NCBI RefSeq assembly: GCF_900239345.1
Contig: NZ_OESZ01000043.1
Coordinates: forward strand, 124,001 to 188,000
DNA from: Tenacibaculum dicentrarchi
GTDB lineage: Bacteria; Bacteroidota; Bacteroidia; Flavobacteriales; Flavobacteriaceae
DNA: 64,000 bases
Direction of reading: 5' to 3'
The translations under genes were made by a program, and so were the position numbers. A model generated the notes under the pieces. The model saw only the letters and a program-made list of their open reading frames with translations, made no database searches and was not told the DNA's origin. Below are positions 8,725-18,259 of this stretch, piece after piece; the first letter of the stretch is position 1; each line of letters opens with the position of its first letter.

Positions 8725-10131
8725 TTACCACCACCAAGCAGCAGCATTCATGGTATCGCCTCCCATGGCACTTGATGCTTTTTTATAATTTGTTTTATTT
8801 ACAGATTTTTCTAAACTCGGGTATAATAAACGAACAGGCACTAAATTACCATTTAAATTTCCTGAACCTGCTTTTATAAAAGAAGGTTTTTTGCTTCGTT
8901 TCCAATCAAACCATGCCTCTAAACCAACATGATATAATGACAGCCATTTTTGTTCGTATAATATTTCTGAAGTTGAATTATAGACCGCTGTATTTGTTAA
9001 AAAATCAGCAGGCATTTGCACTTTTAAATCATCAAAATTAGCTTTTACTGCTTTGTTATAATAAACAGCGGCATTACCTACTGATATCAGTCCTTTTTCT
9101 TTTGCTTCAGCTAAAATAAAATTAAGTTCACTATAATTTAGTAAAACTCCTTTAACCATCGTTGCACTTTCAAAACAAGCTGTTGATTTTCTACTATACG
9201 CATCGGGTCTTCCTATAGCACCTAACGCCTGACCTGGGTCAACCCCTAGTGTTAAATTTTGACTGTCTTTTTTAGGACTCAATAAGACATGTATACGAGG
9301 GTCATTATCTCCTTGCATTGTACGTATTAAATGAGTTGTTGGAATCAATCTAAAATAATCATAAGCCCTACCGCCGCCTGGCTTACATACTGATGATATA
9401 TCTGGTAAACTACCACTAAAATTATAGGTTGCATTATCGGCATTTGATTCAAATATTGGATATTTAGTAGGATTTGTTATCATCTGATTAAAAGCAACAC
9501 TATTATTTTGCACATTACTTGTTCTTAATAACATTCGTAAATGCAACGAATTTGCAAATTTTTTCCAACGCAGCATATCGCCTTGATATAAAATATCGCC
9601 TGTTATATTTTTTGATAACTTTATTATTTTATTTGCCTCTGATAACTTTAGTAATAAATTTTTATAAATCTCTTTTTGAGCATCGTATTTTGGGTTTATA
9701 ATTCCTTCTTTAGTCTTATTTGCTTCGCTGTAAGGAACAGCACCATAAGCATCAGTAATAACACTAAATATATAGGCTTCTAAAACCAAACCAACCGCTA
9801 AATAATTCGTATTATTATGCTCCTTTGCCAATTGTTTTAAATCTTTAACATCTTCTAAAATAGCATACATTGGCGACCAAAAACGATCGTCAGACTGCCA
9901 TCTGTAAATATCTAAATCATTAAATTCGTAATAAGCTCCATACTGCGAAATTACTTCTCCAAAACCATAAGATTCATTTGTTAAATGATTTGATAAATCA
10001 AAAATTATTGAAGGTAAAAGTAATTGTTCACTAGCATTTTCAGGGCTATTTGGATTAGTGTTAATTGTTTCAAAACCATTTGTACAAGCACTCAGCACTA
10101 CAAAAATGACTGCGTAAATTATTTTTTTCAT
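8725..10131 (-). CDS. SusD/RagB-type surface lipoprotein
   Basis: A 468-residue outer-membrane lipoprotein that forms the ligand-binding lid over its SusC partner. The lipoprotein signal ends in LSAC, with the lipidated Cys at residue 16. The mature part is helix-rich with TPR-like segments, and the N-terminal FETINTNPNSPENAS is typical of the SusD-like_2 subgroup. It lies 12 bases after susC in a two-gene operon. No glycosidase, peptidase or sulfatase gene is adjacent, so the imported nutrient cannot be guessed; peptides or small oligomers are as likely as glycans. Confidence 0.93.
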   Translation of the reverse strand: MKKIIYAVIFVVLSACTNGFETINTNPNSPENASEQLLLPSIIFDLSNHLTNESYGFGEVISQYGAYYEFNDLDIYRWQSDDRFWSPMYAILEDVKDLKQLAKEHNNTNYLAVGLVLEAYIFSVITDAYGAVPYSEANKTKEGIINPKYDAQKEIYKNLLLKLSEANKIIKLSKNITGDILYQGDMLRWKKFANSLHLRMLLRTSNVQNNSVAFNQMITNPTKYPIFESNADNATYNFSGSLPDISSVCKPGGGRAYDYFRLIPTTHLIRTMQGDNDPRIHVLLSPKKDSQNLTLGVDPGQALGAIGRPDAYSRKSTACFESATMVKGVLLNYSELNFILAEAKEKGLISVGNAAVYYNKAVKANFDDLKVQMPADFLTNTAVYNSTSEILYEQKWLSLYHVGLEAWFDWKRSKKPSFIKAGSGNLNGNLVPVRLLYPSLEKSVNKTNYKKASSAMGGDTMNAAAWWW

Positions 10132-10143
10132 AATGATATCTTC

Positions 10144-13100
10144 TTAAAATTTCATATTTAATTTAAATCCATAACTTTTTGATGATGGCAATTGAGTTAC
10201 CTCAAAACCTGGTAATAAACTCCCGCCATTTAATGCCTGTGCTTCCGGATCAATATTAGGCACATCTGTCCATAAAAATAAATTTGATCCAACAACACTT
10301 AACGACATACTTTGCAAACCTAACATACTTGCTCTTTTATTATTAAGAGAATACCCAAAGCTTAATTGCCTTAATTTTATATAAGAAGCATCAAAAATAT
10401 TTGCTTCCGCATTATTTCTTGGAATGGCATATGCCCATGCTTCGGCAGGTACTTTTACCGTATTTTTTACATAACCATTATTACCATCACTCATAACACC
10501 ATCGCCTACAACGCCATCTCTCCAAGATTCTGTTAGCGCTAAAATTCCGCTTTCTCTTCCTACGGCATTGGTGTATGAATATATTTCGCCACCCTGTCTA
10601 ATATCAAATTGTGCCGATAAATTAAAACCTTTATAACTTATTGAACTTCCTAAGCCTAGCATCCAATCAGGATTGTAATTCCCTACTTTTTTTCTATTTC
10701 CTGTTAAAGGCAATCCTTTTTCAAAAATTATTTCACCTGCTTTATTTCTGATAAATGATTCACCATAAATATCACCCATTTGACCAGCAGGACGTGCTTC
10801 AACGGTTATATTATCAGGTCCTTCGGCAATAATAAAAGTATCTAAATTATCTAATAAGTTAACCACTTCACTTTTATTCTTAGTGAAATTAGCCGTAATA
10901 TTCCATTCAAAATCAGCCGTTTTTATAGGTTTTAATCCCAACGCTATTTCAAAACCATTATTCTTAATTTCTCCTGCATTTTGTACTATTGAATTGTATC
11001 CGTTTGCCCCTGAAACATTCATATTCAATATTTGATTTTTTGAAGTCGCGCTGTAATAAGTAGCGTCAAGTGATATGCGTTTATTCAAAAAATAACTCTC
11101 TATACCAAATTCTGTAGAAACCGTTGTTTCTGGCTTTAAATTTGCGTTTAATAATTGACTAGAGTTGGTTAATGTGCCATTTAAAGTTCCATAATTATAG
11201 GCTGTTTTTAACCTGTAAGGATCGGTATCTTTACCTACTTTGGCAATGTTTGCTCTTACTTTTAAGAAGTCTATAAAGTTAGGCATTTGAAACACTTCCG
11301 AAGCAAGAAAAGACATGGAAGCCGCCGGGTAAAAGTAAGAATTGTTACTACTAGGAAGCGTTGACGACCAATCATTTCGAACAGAAAAATCTAAATATAA
11401 ATATTTTTTAAAACCAATATTCGTAAAAGCATACACACTATTAATTTCTTTTTGATACAAGCTACTTCTTTTCACTGCACTTACATTGATATTTTGCGCG
11501 GTGTACATTCCTGGAATTGCCAAGCCATCACCCTGCATAAAACCTTCCGTTATTTTTTGATTAAAAGTATTTGTTCCTACGGATGTTTTTGTGGTAAAAT
11601 CAGCAAAATTATTTGAATAACTTAATAAGGCATCGGCATTGAGTTCTGAAAATTTAATTTTTTGTTCTCTGTACATTCCGTTCGGGTTTCTATGCGAACC
11701 TATTGACCTTCTCGACCATCTAAAGTCGTTTGATTCATCTAAACCAATACGTGTTAAAAGGCTTAATTTATCTGTTAATTGATAATTTGAACTAATATTT
11801 CCTAACAGTCTTGTTTTATTAAAAGCATTGATATTTTCATTCACAATAAACCAAGGATTGTCTCCCCATGAAAATAAACGGCGTTGCTTAACATCTTTTT
11901 CTATCCAATAATTTTTATGATCTTTTAAATCAGTATTAATATAATTCCATAATAAATTATACATAATCCCTTGGCTTCCGTAGCCTGAAACTGTTAAATT
12001 ATCCGATTTTCTATTGATATAACTCGCATTGACATTAACCGTCCATTTGTCGGTTATAGTACGACTCATATTTAACCTGTAATTATTTCCTTTTAAATTA
12101 GTATTTGGTACAATACCCGTATTATGTACGTTTCCATAACTTAAATAAAAACTCTCTGTATCTGTTGCTTTTGATAAGGCTATCGAGTTTTGAAAACTAA
12201 AACCTGTTTTAAAAAAGTCTTTCAAATTATACCTATTTTTAAAAGGCTTTTTTACATATTCGCCTAAAGAAACCTCTTGATCTATAACTTTTCCATTTAA
12301 ATCAGGACCAAAATTTGTACCGTAATCAGAAGCATATTTACCAGCCCAACCACCGCCAAATTTTGTTTGTAACTCAGGCAATCGTAAAGCTGTTGATGCC
12401 ATGGTAGATGAATTTATTTCCACCCCAATTCCATTATTTTTCTTTCCTTTTTTTGTCGTAATTACAATAACTCCATTAGCCGCTCTTGACCCATATAAAG
12501 CCGATGCAGCAGCACCTTTTAATACAGTTACACTTTCAAAATCATCGGCATTAAGTTCCGACAATCCGTTACCGTAATCAGTAGGCATATCTCGTTGATT
12601 TGTTGCATTACCTCCTACCCCAAATATGTTGTTATTCACTGGAGTTCCATCTAAAATAAACAACGGTTCATTGCTATTTATATTTAATGAACTCTCGCCA
12701 CGTATTACCACCCTACTCGAACTCGCCACACCTGTGCTTGCCCCGGTAACCTGTAAACCCGCTACTTTACCCGACAAACTATTGACTATATTATTGGTTT
12801 TTACGATATTTATATCGGCAGCTTTAAGTTCTGTCGCCGAATATCCTAAGGCTTTTTTCTCTTTTTTTATTCCTAATGAAGTAATAATAACTTCCGCTAA
12901 TTGATTCGCATCTTCTTTTAAAACTATCTTTAAAAATTTTGTTGATTTCACCCTAATAAAACGAGTTTTAAACCCCATAAATGAAACCACTAATTCATCA
13001 TTGATAGCAGCTTTTAATGTAAAAACACCATCAAAATTAGTACTTGTTCCTTTTGCCTTTTTTTTGATGATAATATTTGCACCCGTTATAGGCATATCAA

Positions 13101-13188
13101 ATTCATCTACAACTTTTCCTTTAATTTCAGTCTGCGCTAGTATAACCGACGAAATCATGACAATTAAAAATGTTAAAATCTTATTCAT
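10144..13188 (-). CDS. SusC/RagA-type TonB-dependent outer-membrane transporter
   Basis: A TonB-linked porin of 1014 residues that imports a bulky nutrient with its SusD lid. The start at 13188 was chosen over an upstream in-frame one at 13236 because a normal signal peptide begins there (MNKILTFLIVMISSVILAQ). In order: a carboxypeptidase-regulatory-like domain at about 20-92 (GKVVDEFDMPITGANIIIKK), the SusC signature SLGIKKEKKALGYS at 104-117, and a plug domain at about 125-260 with VIRGESSLNINSNEPLFILD and VTVLKGAAASALYGSRAANG. A 22-strand barrel follows, ending in KLNMKF. A -7 box and an operator-like palindrome precede it. Confidence 0.95.
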   Translation of the reverse strand: MNKILTFLIVMISSVILAQTEIKGKVVDEFDMPITGANIIIKKKAKGTSTNFDGVFTLKAAINDELVVSFMGFKTRFIRVKSTKFLKIVLKEDANQLAEVIITSLGIKKEKKALGYSATELKAADINIVKTNNIVNSLSGKVAGLQVTGASTGVASSSRVVIRGESSLNINSNEPLFILDGTPVNNNIFGVGGNATNQRDMPTDYGNGLSELNADDFESVTVLKGAAASALYGSRAANGVIVITTKKGKKNNGIGVEINSSTMASTALRLPELQTKFGGGWAGKYASDYGTNFGPDLNGKVIDQEVSLGEYVKKPFKNRYNLKDFFKTGFSFQNSIALSKATDTESFYLSYGNVHNTGIVPNTNLKGNNYRLNMSRTITDKWTVNVNASYINRKSDNLTVSGYGSQGIMYNLLWNYINTDLKDHKNYWIEKDVKQRRLFSWGDNPWFIVNENINAFNKTRLLGNISSNYQLTDKLSLLTRIGLDESNDFRWSRRSIGSHRNPNGMYREQKIKFSELNADALLSYSNNFADFTTKTSVGTNTFNQKITEGFMQGDGLAIPGMYTAQNINVSAVKRSSLYQKEINSVYAFTNIGFKKYLYLDFSVRNDWSSTLPSSNNSYFYPAASMSFLASEVFQMPNFIDFLKVRANIAKVGKDTDPYRLKTAYNYGTLNGTLTNSSQLLNANLKPETTVSTEFGIESYFLNKRISLDATYYSATSKNQILNMNVSGANGYNSIVQNAGEIKNNGFEIALGLKPIKTADFEWNITANFTKNKSEVVNLLDNLDTFIIAEGPDNITVEARPAGQMGDIYGESFIRNKAGEIIFEKGLPLTGNRKKVGNYNPDWMLGLGSSISYKGFNLSAQFDIRQGGEIYSYTNAVGRESGILALTESWRDGVVGDGVMSDGNNGYVKNTVKVPAEAWAYAIPRNNAEANIFDASYIKLRQLSFGYSLNNKRASMLGLQSMSLSVVGSNLFLWTDVPNIDPEAQALNGGSLLPGFEVTQLPSSKSYGFKLNMKF

Positions 13189-13281
13189 TAGTATGTATTT
13201 AATTAAATTAGAAGTCTTAAAACAGGAGTTTATCATTTAAAAAACAACCAGAATTGATGTTTTTTTAATTTATTACTGATG

Positions 13282-13289
13282 CAAAACTA
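13282..13289 (-). promoter_or_regulatory. -7 promoter element of the susC-susD operon
   Basis: On the minus strand TAGTTTTG matches TAnnTTTG. It is 94 bases before the susC start. The position expected for the -33 element is occupied by the palindrome at 13307-13322; no TTG is visible there. Confidence 0.6.
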
Positions 13290-13306
13290 CAGTAGATGAA
13301 AATAAG

Positions 13307-13322
13307 CTGAACATCTGTTCAG
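13307..13322. promoter_or_regulatory. Operator-like palindrome in the susC/tetR divergent region
   Basis: CTGAACATCTGTTCAG: 7-bp half sites with a 2-base centre, a perfect inverted repeat in AT-rich DNA. It lies 17 bases upstream of the susC -7 box, over the -33 position, and 105 bases before the TetR-type gene. Size and symmetry fit a TetR-family dimer site. Binding is inferred. Confidence 0.6.
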
Positions 13323-13404
13323 TTAAAAAAAAGACACTAGAATATTATTTAATTATAGCTTAAATGTTATCAATGTTAGCTAAACATCATTAGTTTTTAG
13401 TTCT

Positions 13405-13412
13405 TATATTTG
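13405..13412 (+). promoter_or_regulatory. -7 promoter element of the TetR-type gene
   Basis: TATATTTG matches TAnnTTTG and ends 15 bases before the ATG at 13428. No TTG is evident at the -33 position. Confidence 0.6.
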
Positions 13413-13427
13413 ATATAAAAACAAGCT

Positions 13428-14030
13428 ATGGGCAGAAAAAATATGAGTGCTATTCGTAAAAAAGAAATGATTATTGGTTTTTATGAACTCTCAAAAAAAA
13501 TTGGTTTAGAAAATGTTTCTATTGGTAAACTTGCCGAGCATTTACAAATAAGTAAAAGCTTGGTAATGCACTATTTTAACAATAAAGCCCTCTTACTTAA
13601 AGAATTAAACAATTATATATTAGAGCAATATTTATTAATTATAAATTCCGAAGAAAACATTTCTATAAAACACAAGGATGATTTAAATGCGTTTATCAAA
13701 AATTTATTTACAAGAAAATGGAATGATTATATTGATGATGGCGTATTTTATAGTTTATACGCTTTAATTTATAGAGATGAAGAGTTGCGTGAAAATTTTA
13801 ATAATTTCAACAAAATATTACATCTAGCATTACACAAAAAATTAACACAAGCAAAAGAACGCCATATTATTAGCAATGATAATATTGATACCTTAACTGA
13901 AATTATTTTCGCAATGATTGATGGTGGCTATTATTATTTAGGAACTCAAACAAACGATTCTGAAACCTATAACAAACAGGTAGAAATTTACTTGAATCAC
14001 ATTAACACATTTATCATTTACAAACAATAG
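13428..14030 (+). CDS. TetR/AcrR-family transcriptional regulator
   Basis: A 200-residue DNA-binding protein. The N-terminal helix-turn-helix spans about residues 29-50 (VSIGKLAEHLQISKSLVMHYFNNK), matching the TetR signature that ends in a YF-NK turn. The C-terminal all-helical ligand/dimer domain has no recognisable ligand motif. It is transcribed divergently from susC, with 239 bases between the two starts containing promoters in both directions and one perfect 16-bp palindrome. The context suggests it represses the SusC/SusD operon, and perhaps itself, until a ligand appears. That link is inference. Confidence 0.9.
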   Translation: MGRKNMSAIRKKEMIIGFYELSKKIGLENVSIGKLAEHLQISKSLVMHYFNNKALLLKELNNYILEQYLLIINSEENISIKHKDDLNAFIKNLFTRKWNDYIDDGVFYSLYALIYRDEELRENFNNFNKILHLALHKKLTQAKERHIISNDNIDTLTEIIFAMIDGGYYYLGTQTNDSETYNKQVEIYLNHINTFIIYKQ

Positions 14031-14031
14031 G

Positions 14032-14274
14032 TTAATTAGCACGGCGATGTATTTTTATAATGGTAAATAAGGCTATTAATCCCCAGAAAAAATTAACTAC
14101 CATATTAGGATAATCTTTATTTGGCATTGCATTTACAATCAAACAGCAAGCACCTAAAATATTCAAAAAATGATATGTTTTTTTTCGGGAAGATAATTTC
14201 TCTAAACTTAAAAACAGGTACGATATAATATAAAGTATCGTTCCTAGCCAGCCTATTAAAGTAAAAAATGTCAT
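14032..14274 (-). CDS. Small three-helix membrane protein (CBU_0592-like)
   Basis: An 80-residue protein with three hydrophobic segments at about 4-22, 37-52 and 58-74, and a basic C-terminus. It resembles the small CBU_0592-type membrane family, remotely SemiSWEET-like in size and in its early Gly/Pro-poor helices, but no transport motif is clear. It ends one base from the convergent TetR-type gene and is separated from lepA upstream by a strong hairpin, so it needs its own promoter, which was not found. The function is unknown. Confidence 0.7.
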   Translation of the reverse strand: MTFFTLIGWLGTILYIISYLFLSLEKLSSRKKTYHFLNILGACCLIVNAMPNKDYPNMVVNFFWGLIALFTIIKIHRRAN

Positions 14275-14287
14275 TTTTAATTGTTAT

Positions 14288-14325
14288 AAAAAAGCACTCA
14301 TTAATATTCTAATGAGTGCTTTTTT
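14288..14325 (-). terminator. Terminator after lepA
   Basis: A 16-bp perfect inverted repeat (AAAAAAGCACTCATTA and its complement) with a 6-base loop, flanked by A and T runs. It lies 68 bases past the lepA stop and just upstream of the small membrane protein gene. Confidence 0.85.
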
Positions 14326-14392
14326 AGGATTACTTTTATTGTCTTTGGATAAAAAAGGTTTTAAAATAATTTTAAACAATTATTAAAAAAAC

Positions 14393-16189
14393 TTAATCAT
14401 TTAATTTTAAAACAGCCATAAATGCTTCTTGAGGAATTTCAACATTACCTACCTGACGCATTCTTTTCTTACCTTTTTTCTGCTTTTCTAATAACTTACG
14501 CTTACGTGAAATATCACCACCATAACATTTTGCTGTTACATCTTTACGTAACGCTTTTGTTGTTTCTCTGGCGATAATTTTCGCACCAATTGCTGCTTGA
14601 ATAGGAATATCAAACTGTTGCCTTGGGATTAATGTTTTTAGTTTTTCAACTATTTTCTTTCCAATTGTATAGGCATTATCTGCATGTAATAATGCAGAAA
14701 GCGCATCAACAGGATCACCATTTAATAAGATATCTACACGAACTAATTTTGAACTTCTCATTCCTATAGGTGCATAATCAAAAGAAGCATATCCTTTTGA
14801 AACCGTTTTTAATCTATCATAAAAATCAAATACGATTTCTGCTAAAGGCATATCAAAAGTTAATTCAACTCTTTCAGTCGTTAAATAAGTTTGATTTACA
14901 ATTTCCCCTCTTTTTTCAATACAAAGTGACATTACTTGCCCAACAAAATCAGATTTTGTAATGATTGATGCTTTAATAAAAGGTTCTTCAACTTTTTCTA
15001 ATCTTGATGGGTCTGGTAAATCTGTCGGATTATTTAATAAAATAATTTCCGTCGGATTTTTCTTTGTGTATGCGTGGTAAGAAACGTTAGGAACAGTAGT
15101 AATTACTGTCATATTAAATTCACGTTCTAAACGTTCTTGAATAATTTCCATGTGTAACATTCCTAAGAATCCACATCGAAAACCAAAACCTAAAGCCGCT
15201 GAACTTTCTGGTTGAAATACCAAAGAAGCATCATTTAATTGTAATTTTTCCATTGAATTACGTAACTCTTCGTAATCCTCTGTATCAACAGGATAAATAC
15301 CTGCAAAAACCATTGGTTTTACATCTTCAAAACCATCTATAATATCAGTAGTAGGATTTTCAAAATCAGTAATTGTATCCCCTACTTTTACTTCTTTTGC
15401 AACTTTAATACCTGTAATTAGGTATCCTACATCTCCTGTTTTTACTTCTTGTTTTACCTCTTGTTCTAATTTTAAAGTACCAACTTCATCCGCTTTATAT
15501 TCGGTATCTGTTGACATAAATTTAATACGCTGATTCTTTTTAATAGAACCATCAATTACTCTAAAATAAGTTTCAATTCCTCTATAAGAATTGTAAACAG
15601 AATCAAAAATTAAGGCTTTTAAAGGCGCATCAGGATTTCCTACAGGAGCAGGAACTTTATTTATAATTGCTTCTAAAATATTATCAACACCAAAACCAGT
15701 TTTTCCACTAGCATGAATTACATCTTCTGGTTCACAGCCTAATAAATCAACAATATCATCAGTTACTTCTTCAGGATTTGCTGATGGTAAATCAACTTTA
15801 TTTAAAACAGGAATAATTTCCAAATCATTATCTAAAGCTAAATATAAATTAGAAATTGTTTGTGCTTGAATACTTTGTGCAGCATCAACAATTAATAATG
15901 CACCTTCACAAGCGGCAATTGAACGAGATACTTCGTACGAAAAATCTACGTGACCTGGTGTATCAATTAAATTTAAAATATAATCTTCACCCTCAAAAGT
16001 ATAGTCCATTTGAATGGCGTGCGATTTAATGGTAATACCACGTTCACGCTCTAAATCCATGTTATCTAGTAACTGTGATTTCTTTTCTCGCTCCGTTACA
16101 GCTCCTGTATAATCTAGTAATCTATCGGCAAGCGTGCTTTTACCGTGATCAATATGTGCAATAATGCAAAAATTTCTAATTTTCTTCAT
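14393..16189 (-). CDS. lepA: Elongation factor 4 (LepA) GTPase
   Basis: Ribosome-associated translational GTPase that acts in initiation and ribosome assembly and can back-translocate stalled ribosomes. At 598 residues it has the family length. The G domain shows AHIDHGKST at 11-19, DTPGH near 77-81 and NKVD near 131-134. EF-G-like domains II, III and V follow, and the LepA-specific C-terminal domain ([21 protein letters not shown]) ends the protein. A good promoter lies 30 bases upstream and a strong terminator downstream, so it is monocistronic. Confidence 0.98.
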   Translation of the reverse strand: MKKIRNFCIIAHIDHGKSTLADRLLDYTGAVTEREKKSQLLDNMDLERERGITIKSHAIQMDYTFEGEDYILNLIDTPGHVDFSYEVSRSIAACEGALLIVDAAQSIQAQTISNLYLALDNDLEIIPVLNKVDLPSANPEEVTDDIVDLLGCEPEDVIHASGKTGFGVDNILEAIINKVPAPVGNPDAPLKALIFDSVYNSYRGIETYFRVIDGSIKKNQRIKFMSTDTEYKADEVGTLKLEQEVKQEVKTGDVGYLITGIKVAKEVKVGDTITDFENPTTDIIDGFEDVKPMVFAGIYPVDTEDYEELRNSMEKLQLNDASLVFQPESSAALGFGFRCGFLGMLHMEIIQERLEREFNMTVITTVPNVSYHAYTKKNPTEIILLNNPTDLPDPSRLEKVEEPFIKASIITKSDFVGQVMSLCIEKRGEIVNQTYLTTERVELTFDMPLAEIVFDFYDRLKTVSKGYASFDYAPIGMRSSKLVRVDILLNGDPVDALSALLHADNAYTIGKKIVEKLKTLIPRQQFDIPIQAAIGAKIIARETTKALRKDVTAKCYGGDISRKRKLLEKQKKGKKRMRQVGNVEIPQEAFMAVLKLND

Positions 16190-16218
16190 ACTTCGTATAT
16201 CTAACCTCTTATGACTGA

Positions 16219-16249
16219 CAAAGATACTTTATTGAAAAACGTTGTACAA
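16219..16249 (-). promoter_or_regulatory. Promoter of lepA (TTG-N20-TATCTTTG)
   Basis: On the minus strand the -33 TTG (16247-16249) and the -7 TATCTTTG (16219-16226) are spaced by 20 bases, the best full match to the Bacteroidota consensus in this part of the window. The lepA ATG is 29 bases downstream. Confidence 0.75.
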
Positions 16250-16338
16250 TTAAAAATTATATTGAATAAAAATTTATTAAACAAAACAACCTTATTAGCT
16301 TTATCTAAAAAAAGCTTTAGACTTATCTAAAAATAAAT

Positions 16339-16346
16339 TACATTTG
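16339..16346 (+). promoter_or_regulatory. -7 promoter element before the TPR-like gene
   Basis: TACATTTG matches TAnnTTTG and lies 28 bases before the ATG at 16375. No TTG is seen at -33. Confidence 0.5.
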
Positions 16347-16374
16347 TCCTAAAATAATTTAATATCCTGTTAAA

Positions 16375-16824
16375 ATGAGCAATACTTGTATAACTCGCAT
16401 CGAGAACTATTGGAAAATAAAAACTAAAAATGCAAATGAATTGTTTAATCAAGGAAATTATAACGAAGCATTAACCTATTATACAGATGCTTTGTATCGA
16501 GCTGAAGTTTTAACAAAAAACACAGAAAATTGTGATAATGTTGGTATTCCTTTTGTGCAGGTTTATATGATTTCGTGTAACAATATTGCCAATACTTATA
16601 AAGAATTAGGAAAGCCTAAACAAGCCATTAAAATATTAAAAAATTCGGTGTATTATTTATTGTATTTAGCAGAAAACAATCAAAATTCTATACCTAGAAT
16701 TCAGTCAGAATTACGAAGAGCAACCCTAAACTATTTTAATTTTACAAAAGAAATTCAATACGAAAATAACGAAGATTACTTAATGTTAGTTTTAAAAGAA
16801 AACTTATTAAAAAATGAGGCTTAA
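16375..16824 (+). CDS. TPR-like helical repeat protein
   Basis: A 149-residue cytoplasmic protein, probably a protein-binding scaffold. Residues 16-50 (NELFNQGNYNEALTYYTDALYRAE) and 69-100 (NNIANTYKELGKPKQAIKILKNSVYYL) fit tetratricopeptide helices with the usual small/large residue pattern. There is no signal peptide or membrane segment. It lies 39 bases before an FMN-reductase gene and may share its transcript. The partner and role are unknown. Confidence 0.7.
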   Translation: MSNTCITRIENYWKIKTKNANELFNQGNYNEALTYYTDALYRAEVLTKNTENCDNVGIPFVQVYMISCNNIANTYKELGKPKQAIKILKNSVYYLLYLAENNQNSIPRIQSELRRATLNYFNFTKEIQYENNEDYLMLVLKENLLKNEA

Positions 16825-16863
16825 ACTATAAAAATCAACAAAAAATCACTAAAAAAGCTAAAA

Positions 16864-17427
16864 ATGACTAAAAAAATAAGCATTATAGTAGGAAGTTTAC
16901 GCAAAGGCTCTTACGCTCGTAAAACCGCCAAAAATGTATTAAATATGTTTCCTGAAAATTTTGAAGTAAGCATTGTTGAAATTAGAGACTTACCGTTATA
17001 TAATTTTGATTATGATGACCCCATAGAAACCGATTTTCCAACCCCCAAAGAATATACCGAGTTTCGAAATACCGTAAAATCTTCAGATGGAATTTTATTT
17101 GTAACCCCCGAAAATAACAGAACAATTCCTGCCTGCTTAAAAAATGCGGTTGATGTTTGCTCAAAACCTAATCATGATGTGGCCTGGAAAAATAAACCAA
17201 ATGCCATTATAAGCCATTCGGTAGGAAAAATGGGCGGTTATAGTTCACAAAAAAACCTGCGATTGGCATTATCTTATTTTGATATGCCAAGTGTTCAACA
17301 GCCCGAAGTCTTTTTAGGAAATTCCCCTACTTATTTTGATGAAAAAGGTAATATAAACGTACAAAGAACCAAAAATTTTTTACAAGATTACATCGACAGG
17401 TTTAGTCATTTAGTTGAAAATAAATAA
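16864..17427 (+). CDS. NADPH-dependent FMN reductase family protein
   Basis: A 187-residue flavodoxin-fold oxidoreductase that probably reduces quinones, azo compounds or metals with NAD(P)H and bound FMN. The phosphate-binding loop GSLRKGSYARK is at 11-21. The segment VTPENNRTIPACLKNAVD near 80-100 matches the conserved TPEYN-type flavin-ring loop, although the usual YN is replaced by NN. It follows the TPR-like gene, possibly as an operon, and is followed by a hairpin terminator. The natural substrate cannot be told from sequence. Confidence 0.88.
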   Translation: MTKKISIIVGSLRKGSYARKTAKNVLNMFPENFEVSIVEIRDLPLYNFDYDDPIETDFPTPKEYTEFRNTVKSSDGILFVTPENNRTIPACLKNAVDVCSKPNHDVAWKNKPNAIISHSVGKMGGYSSQKNLRLALSYFDMPSVQQPEVFLGNSPTYFDEKGNINVQRTKNFLQDYIDRFSHLVENK

Positions 17428-17461
17428 AAGTGAAGTGAGGTAAAGTGAAATGTCTGTTAAT

Positions 17462-17505
17462 AATTCGCTGTAACGGCTTAAAAACTGTTATGGCGAATTT
17501 TTTTA
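17462..17505 (+). terminator. Terminator after the FMN reductase gene
   Basis: Outer stem AATTCGC / GCGAATT, continued inward by wobble pairs and a TAAC/GTTA stem, then a T run. It lies 34 bases past the stop codon. Confidence 0.7.
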
Positions 17506-17517
17506 TTTCTTCTATTG

Positions 17518-17525
17518 TATATTTG
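17518..17525 (+). promoter_or_regulatory. -7 promoter element of the coiled-coil lipoprotein gene
   Basis: TATATTTG matches TAnnTTTG, 28 bases before the ATG at 17554. Confidence 0.55.
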
Positions 17526-17553
17526 CAGGAATTAAATTTTAATTTTTTTATCG

Positions 17554-18204
17554 ATGTTAAAAAAAACACTGCTATTTGCTGGATTATTATTACTATTAAC
17601 TTCTTGTTGGAAAGATAGAAGCCCTGAAGATTTAATCCGTTTAAAGGAAAAATTTAAATCACAAGTTTCAACTTTCGAAAGCAAAAAAGAAACCGCAAAC
17701 AAAAAAATAACCAAAGGTTTAACATCATTAGGAAGTTTAAAATCCGCTTTAGAAGATGCAAAAAATGAAGACAGAGAATTTGCTAAAGTATATGGAGATT
17801 GGGAAAAAGTAAATCGAAAAGTAAATAATCTTAATACAGAATTTGAAGATTTAAAGAAAAAAGCATCCAATTTATTTACCGCAATGGAAACTCAAAGTAA
17901 TAGTTTAAGTGATGTGGCGACTAAAAACACCCTTTTATCGGCAATTGGAAAAGCAAAATCAAAATACAATAAAACACTTGCCAATACCGCAAAAGCAATA
18001 CAAAAATTAAGACTTTTACATACTGATGCTGTTGAAATTGTAAAAGCTTTAGAGGTTGCAGCAGCACTGAATTCGTTCGATTCAATCAACGGGCAGATGA
18101 AAAGTATTGAACAAAGAGTGGACGGTATTATGCAAGAATTAAATATTGCCGTTACAGAAAGTAAAAATTTATACGAGAAAAAAATAACAGAATTAGGTAA
18201 ATAA
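17554..18204 (+). CDS. Coiled-coil lipoprotein
   Basis: A 216-residue predicted lipoprotein. The signal peptide ends in LLTSC, with the lipidated Cys at residue 18. The mature protein is almost entirely charged, helical heptad-like sequence (about residues 25-210) rich in K, E, A and L, with no enzymatic motif. It may be a periplasmic spacer or a surface-attached helical rod. It has its own promoter element, and dusB begins 56 bases downstream and may be cotranscribed. The function is unknown. Confidence 0.75.
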   Translation: MLKKTLLFAGLLLLLTSCWKDRSPEDLIRLKEKFKSQVSTFESKKETANKKITKGLTSLGSLKSALEDAKNEDREFAKVYGDWEKVNRKVNNLNTEFEDLKKKASNLFTAMETQSNSLSDVATKNTLLSAIGKAKSKYNKTLANTAKAIQKLRLLHTDAVEIVKALEVAAALNSFDSINGQMKSIEQRVDGIMQELNIAVTESKNLYEKKITELGK

Positions 18205-18259
18205 TACAGTATATTTTTTTAGATAGCATATAAATACAATTAAATACGACTATAAAATT

